A stretch of DNA of 64,000 bases from Marchantia polymorpha subsp. ruderalis (lineage: Eukaryota; Streptophyta; Marchantiopsida; Marchantiales; Marchantiaceae): assembly GCA_037833965.1 (NCBI GenBank), contig AP031358.1, positions 1,496,001 to 1,560,000 on the forward strand. Reading direction: 5' to 3'. This document shows, in pieces, positions 62,141-64,000 of the stretch. How positions within the stretch are numbered: position 1 is the stretch's first letter; the number at the start of each line of letters is the position of its first letter. A model generated the notes under the pieces. The model did no database searches. It saw nothing but the letters and a program-made list of their open reading frames with translations, and was not told where the DNA came from. Made by a program: the position numbers and the translations under genes.

Positions 62141-64000
62141 TCGGGAAGCTCGACATGCTCGAACCCGGAAATGTCCTCCAGGCTTCTCAATTTGCGAGCG
62201 CAGATCGTGCACGTGACGCAGCTCTCTGGCGATGACTATGACTGTGACAATGCCATGACACACGTGGCGAATATGAATTATGCGCAGCAAAAGTGCTGGC
62301 CCAGATTGGCCTTTCTCTGGCGGGGAAAATGCGGCAGATTGTGAAGCGAGCTAGCGCGAGAGAGAGAGAGAGAGAGAGGGAGCTCTTTGCTGGCTCGATG
62401 GCTTCCACTTCTGGATGCCCAGGGGCATGGGTTGGGCTAATTTCTGGAAGAACCAAGATTCATTTGCTTCGACGAGTTGGGCGCCAAGATAGGTCATGGC
62501 GAACATGGAAGGGACACGGTGAACAGATGCGCGAACTCTTGTCGGTCACGAGGTCATAGTCTTGTCGCTTTTGGTTCACGTGTGACGGTCAAAGGTGATT
62601 AGCTGTTGATGGTTCTGCTGCCATCTCATGGTGTCTGGATGCTACGGATGCTTTGCTTGGTCAAAGGTGAACTTGACAGATGGTGTTCCTGACGAAGAGA
62701 GCTTGTCACCGCACAATCTATTCAGAGAAACGTCACTTTTCGTCCATTCCATTCATGCCTCCACACTTTCTCTTCGAGATGCAACCTCATTGCCATCCGA
62801 GATTCCCAAGTTTCTCTGCCGATGACTCGTGACGTTTTTGAAGATTTCCAAGGAACTTGTCATATCGCATTGAAGCTTCGGACTCAGCAACTCATCGTGC
62901 AGTAGTACAGTTGCACGCACTGTTATGGATTAGCTTTAGAAGCTGAGAAGGCTTCTTTCCCCAGGACCATGATTGACTGTCAACAGAAGTTTCTTCATTG
63001 ACCTTTCAATGACAATTTCGCCAATTTTTTCATTTACCGAAATTGGCCAAATTTTCGACCCGGACCTTAGAATCATACAAAATTCCAACTCTGCACACAT
63101 GCAACGGGCGTATTTTTTTTATATTGTTCTTACACGCAAGATTGGCCAGAAGTTTCGAGTTTCTGCTCGCAACCATATAATATATAGAGCAATTTACTTC
63201 GACGCTTGTTTACTCGTTTTTGTTCTTAAACACGGAACCTTTCTCTGTAAAGGTTACGGAGATCAATGATTAATTTCAAGTCAAGAGACAAGCTAAAATC
63301 TCCGACCACAACGTAGCAGTAGAAAGATATATGCTGTTACTTTGATGAGCTACGAATTTAATAATTTCATTTTTCTTAACTTGTAATATATAAGTAAATA
63401 AAATGAGAAGAAAGATGCTCTGCTAGAATCTAATATATATAGTGCGTGGCTAAGTGGTATGGCTGCAGCTTTTGCTCCTGATAATTGGTTGTGAAACTGT
63501 ATAGCGTTGGAGGAAACCCTATGGGAAAATAGCTCAGCGTCAGCATGCGAAACTCAGCGGTTGAGCTTACCCTTCTGCCTGAGCTCTTAGTGATAACGGA
63601 CAATTTAGAATTAAAATCTCAATTTATTAGTGGAAAAATGTGTATTTTTGGATGTTAATCTTCCTACAAATTCTCTAGATAGGAGTACGAACTGGCTTTG
63701 GGATTATTTAAAATTTGACCACGAACTTTCCAGATCGATTTGATTGTGCATCTGCCTGCCTCGGGCATGGTCCGTGTCCCCATCGTGCATGCTTCCGTGA
63801 CAGTGATGTTACCCTCGTTCGGTCCGTGGGTTTTCCATTACTTTGCTTGACTACAGCTCAGAAGAACATACTTGGAGAGACGATTCGGCAGTACCGGCCG
63901 TCGCGGTGACATCGATTTGATTCTCGCGAATTTATCATTAATCATATTGCCCACGATTTGCCCATTGCATTCTTCTCTCCATCACTTGACGCAGCATCAA
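62141..64000. other. No recognised gene
   Basis: It is GC-rich to about 62.9 kb and then mixed. A (GA)n run lies at 62358-62379. The frames on both strands lack motifs. Confidence 0.45.
62358..62379. repeat. (GA)n microsatellite
   Basis: About eleven GA units. The Arg-Glu run seen in an overlapping frame is an artefact of it. Confidence 0.9.

Noticed and set aside
62358..62379. Arg-Glu repeat protein on the plus strand at 62.3-62.6 kb
   Set aside because: It is an artefact of a (GA)n run in an otherwise featureless frame.
1..64000. tRNA, rRNA, snoRNA genes or CRISPR arrays
   Set aside because: No A/B-box pair with a cloverleaf, no rRNA-like stretch and no regularly spaced identical repeats were seen. 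A tRNA scan program would be decisive.

Overview
This window is nuclear DNA from a land plant. The coding genes are split by GT-AG introns of roughly 100-300 bases, one encodes a plastid-targeted MEP-pathway enzyme of plant type, and the spaces between genes hold plant-type transposon relics. Low gene density, short introns, AT-rich gene-free blocks and GC-rich intronless genes would suit a bryophyte-grade plant (liverwort or moss). That placement is an inference; nothing here fixes the species. Two genes could be rebuilt exon by exon with every splice phase matching. Both are on the minus strand. One is an alpha-carbonic anhydrase (3916-6047, 7 exons, 262 residues, secreted, all zinc ligands present). 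The other is 1-deoxy-D-xylulose 5-phosphate reductoisomerase, DXR (11703-15973, 13 exons, 490 residues, plastid transit peptide). Two further minus-strand genes look intronless and GC-rich and belong to no family I recognise: a poly-Ser protein (30103-30798) and a Ser/Arg-rich protein with a degenerate repeated motif (48990-50171).  Layout: 1-3.7 kb anonymous sequence with one tandem repeat; 3.8-6.05 kb carbonic anhydrase, with a small TATA-preceded ORF antisense to its last exon; 6-11.3 kb no gene, mostly a very AT-rich block; 11.7-16 kb DXR, with two foldback hairpins in its introns; 18-21.5 kb AT-rich, ending in a decayed, shortened Ty1/copia retroelement; 21.5-30 kb anonymous sequence with a 24-base perfect palindrome, a 92-base tandem duplication and a GC-rich block of competing ORFs; 30.1-30.8 kb poly-Ser gene; 31-49 kb anonymous with several short palindromes; 49-50.2 kb Ser/Arg-rich gene; 51.5 kb a short piece resembling mitochondrial nad2; 54.2-58.15 kb a Mutator-like element with a target duplication, 271-base inverted arms and a broken transposase gene; 58-64 kb anonymous.  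The genes do not form an operon or pathway cluster. DXR supplies plastid isoprenoid precursors, the carbonic anhydrase acts in the secretory or apoplastic space, and the other two genes are of unknown role. The most distinctive feature is the Mutator-like element, which has an unusual internal direct copy of its own left tip. I found no CRISPR array, no convincing tRNA or rRNA, and no coherent new multi-gene system.
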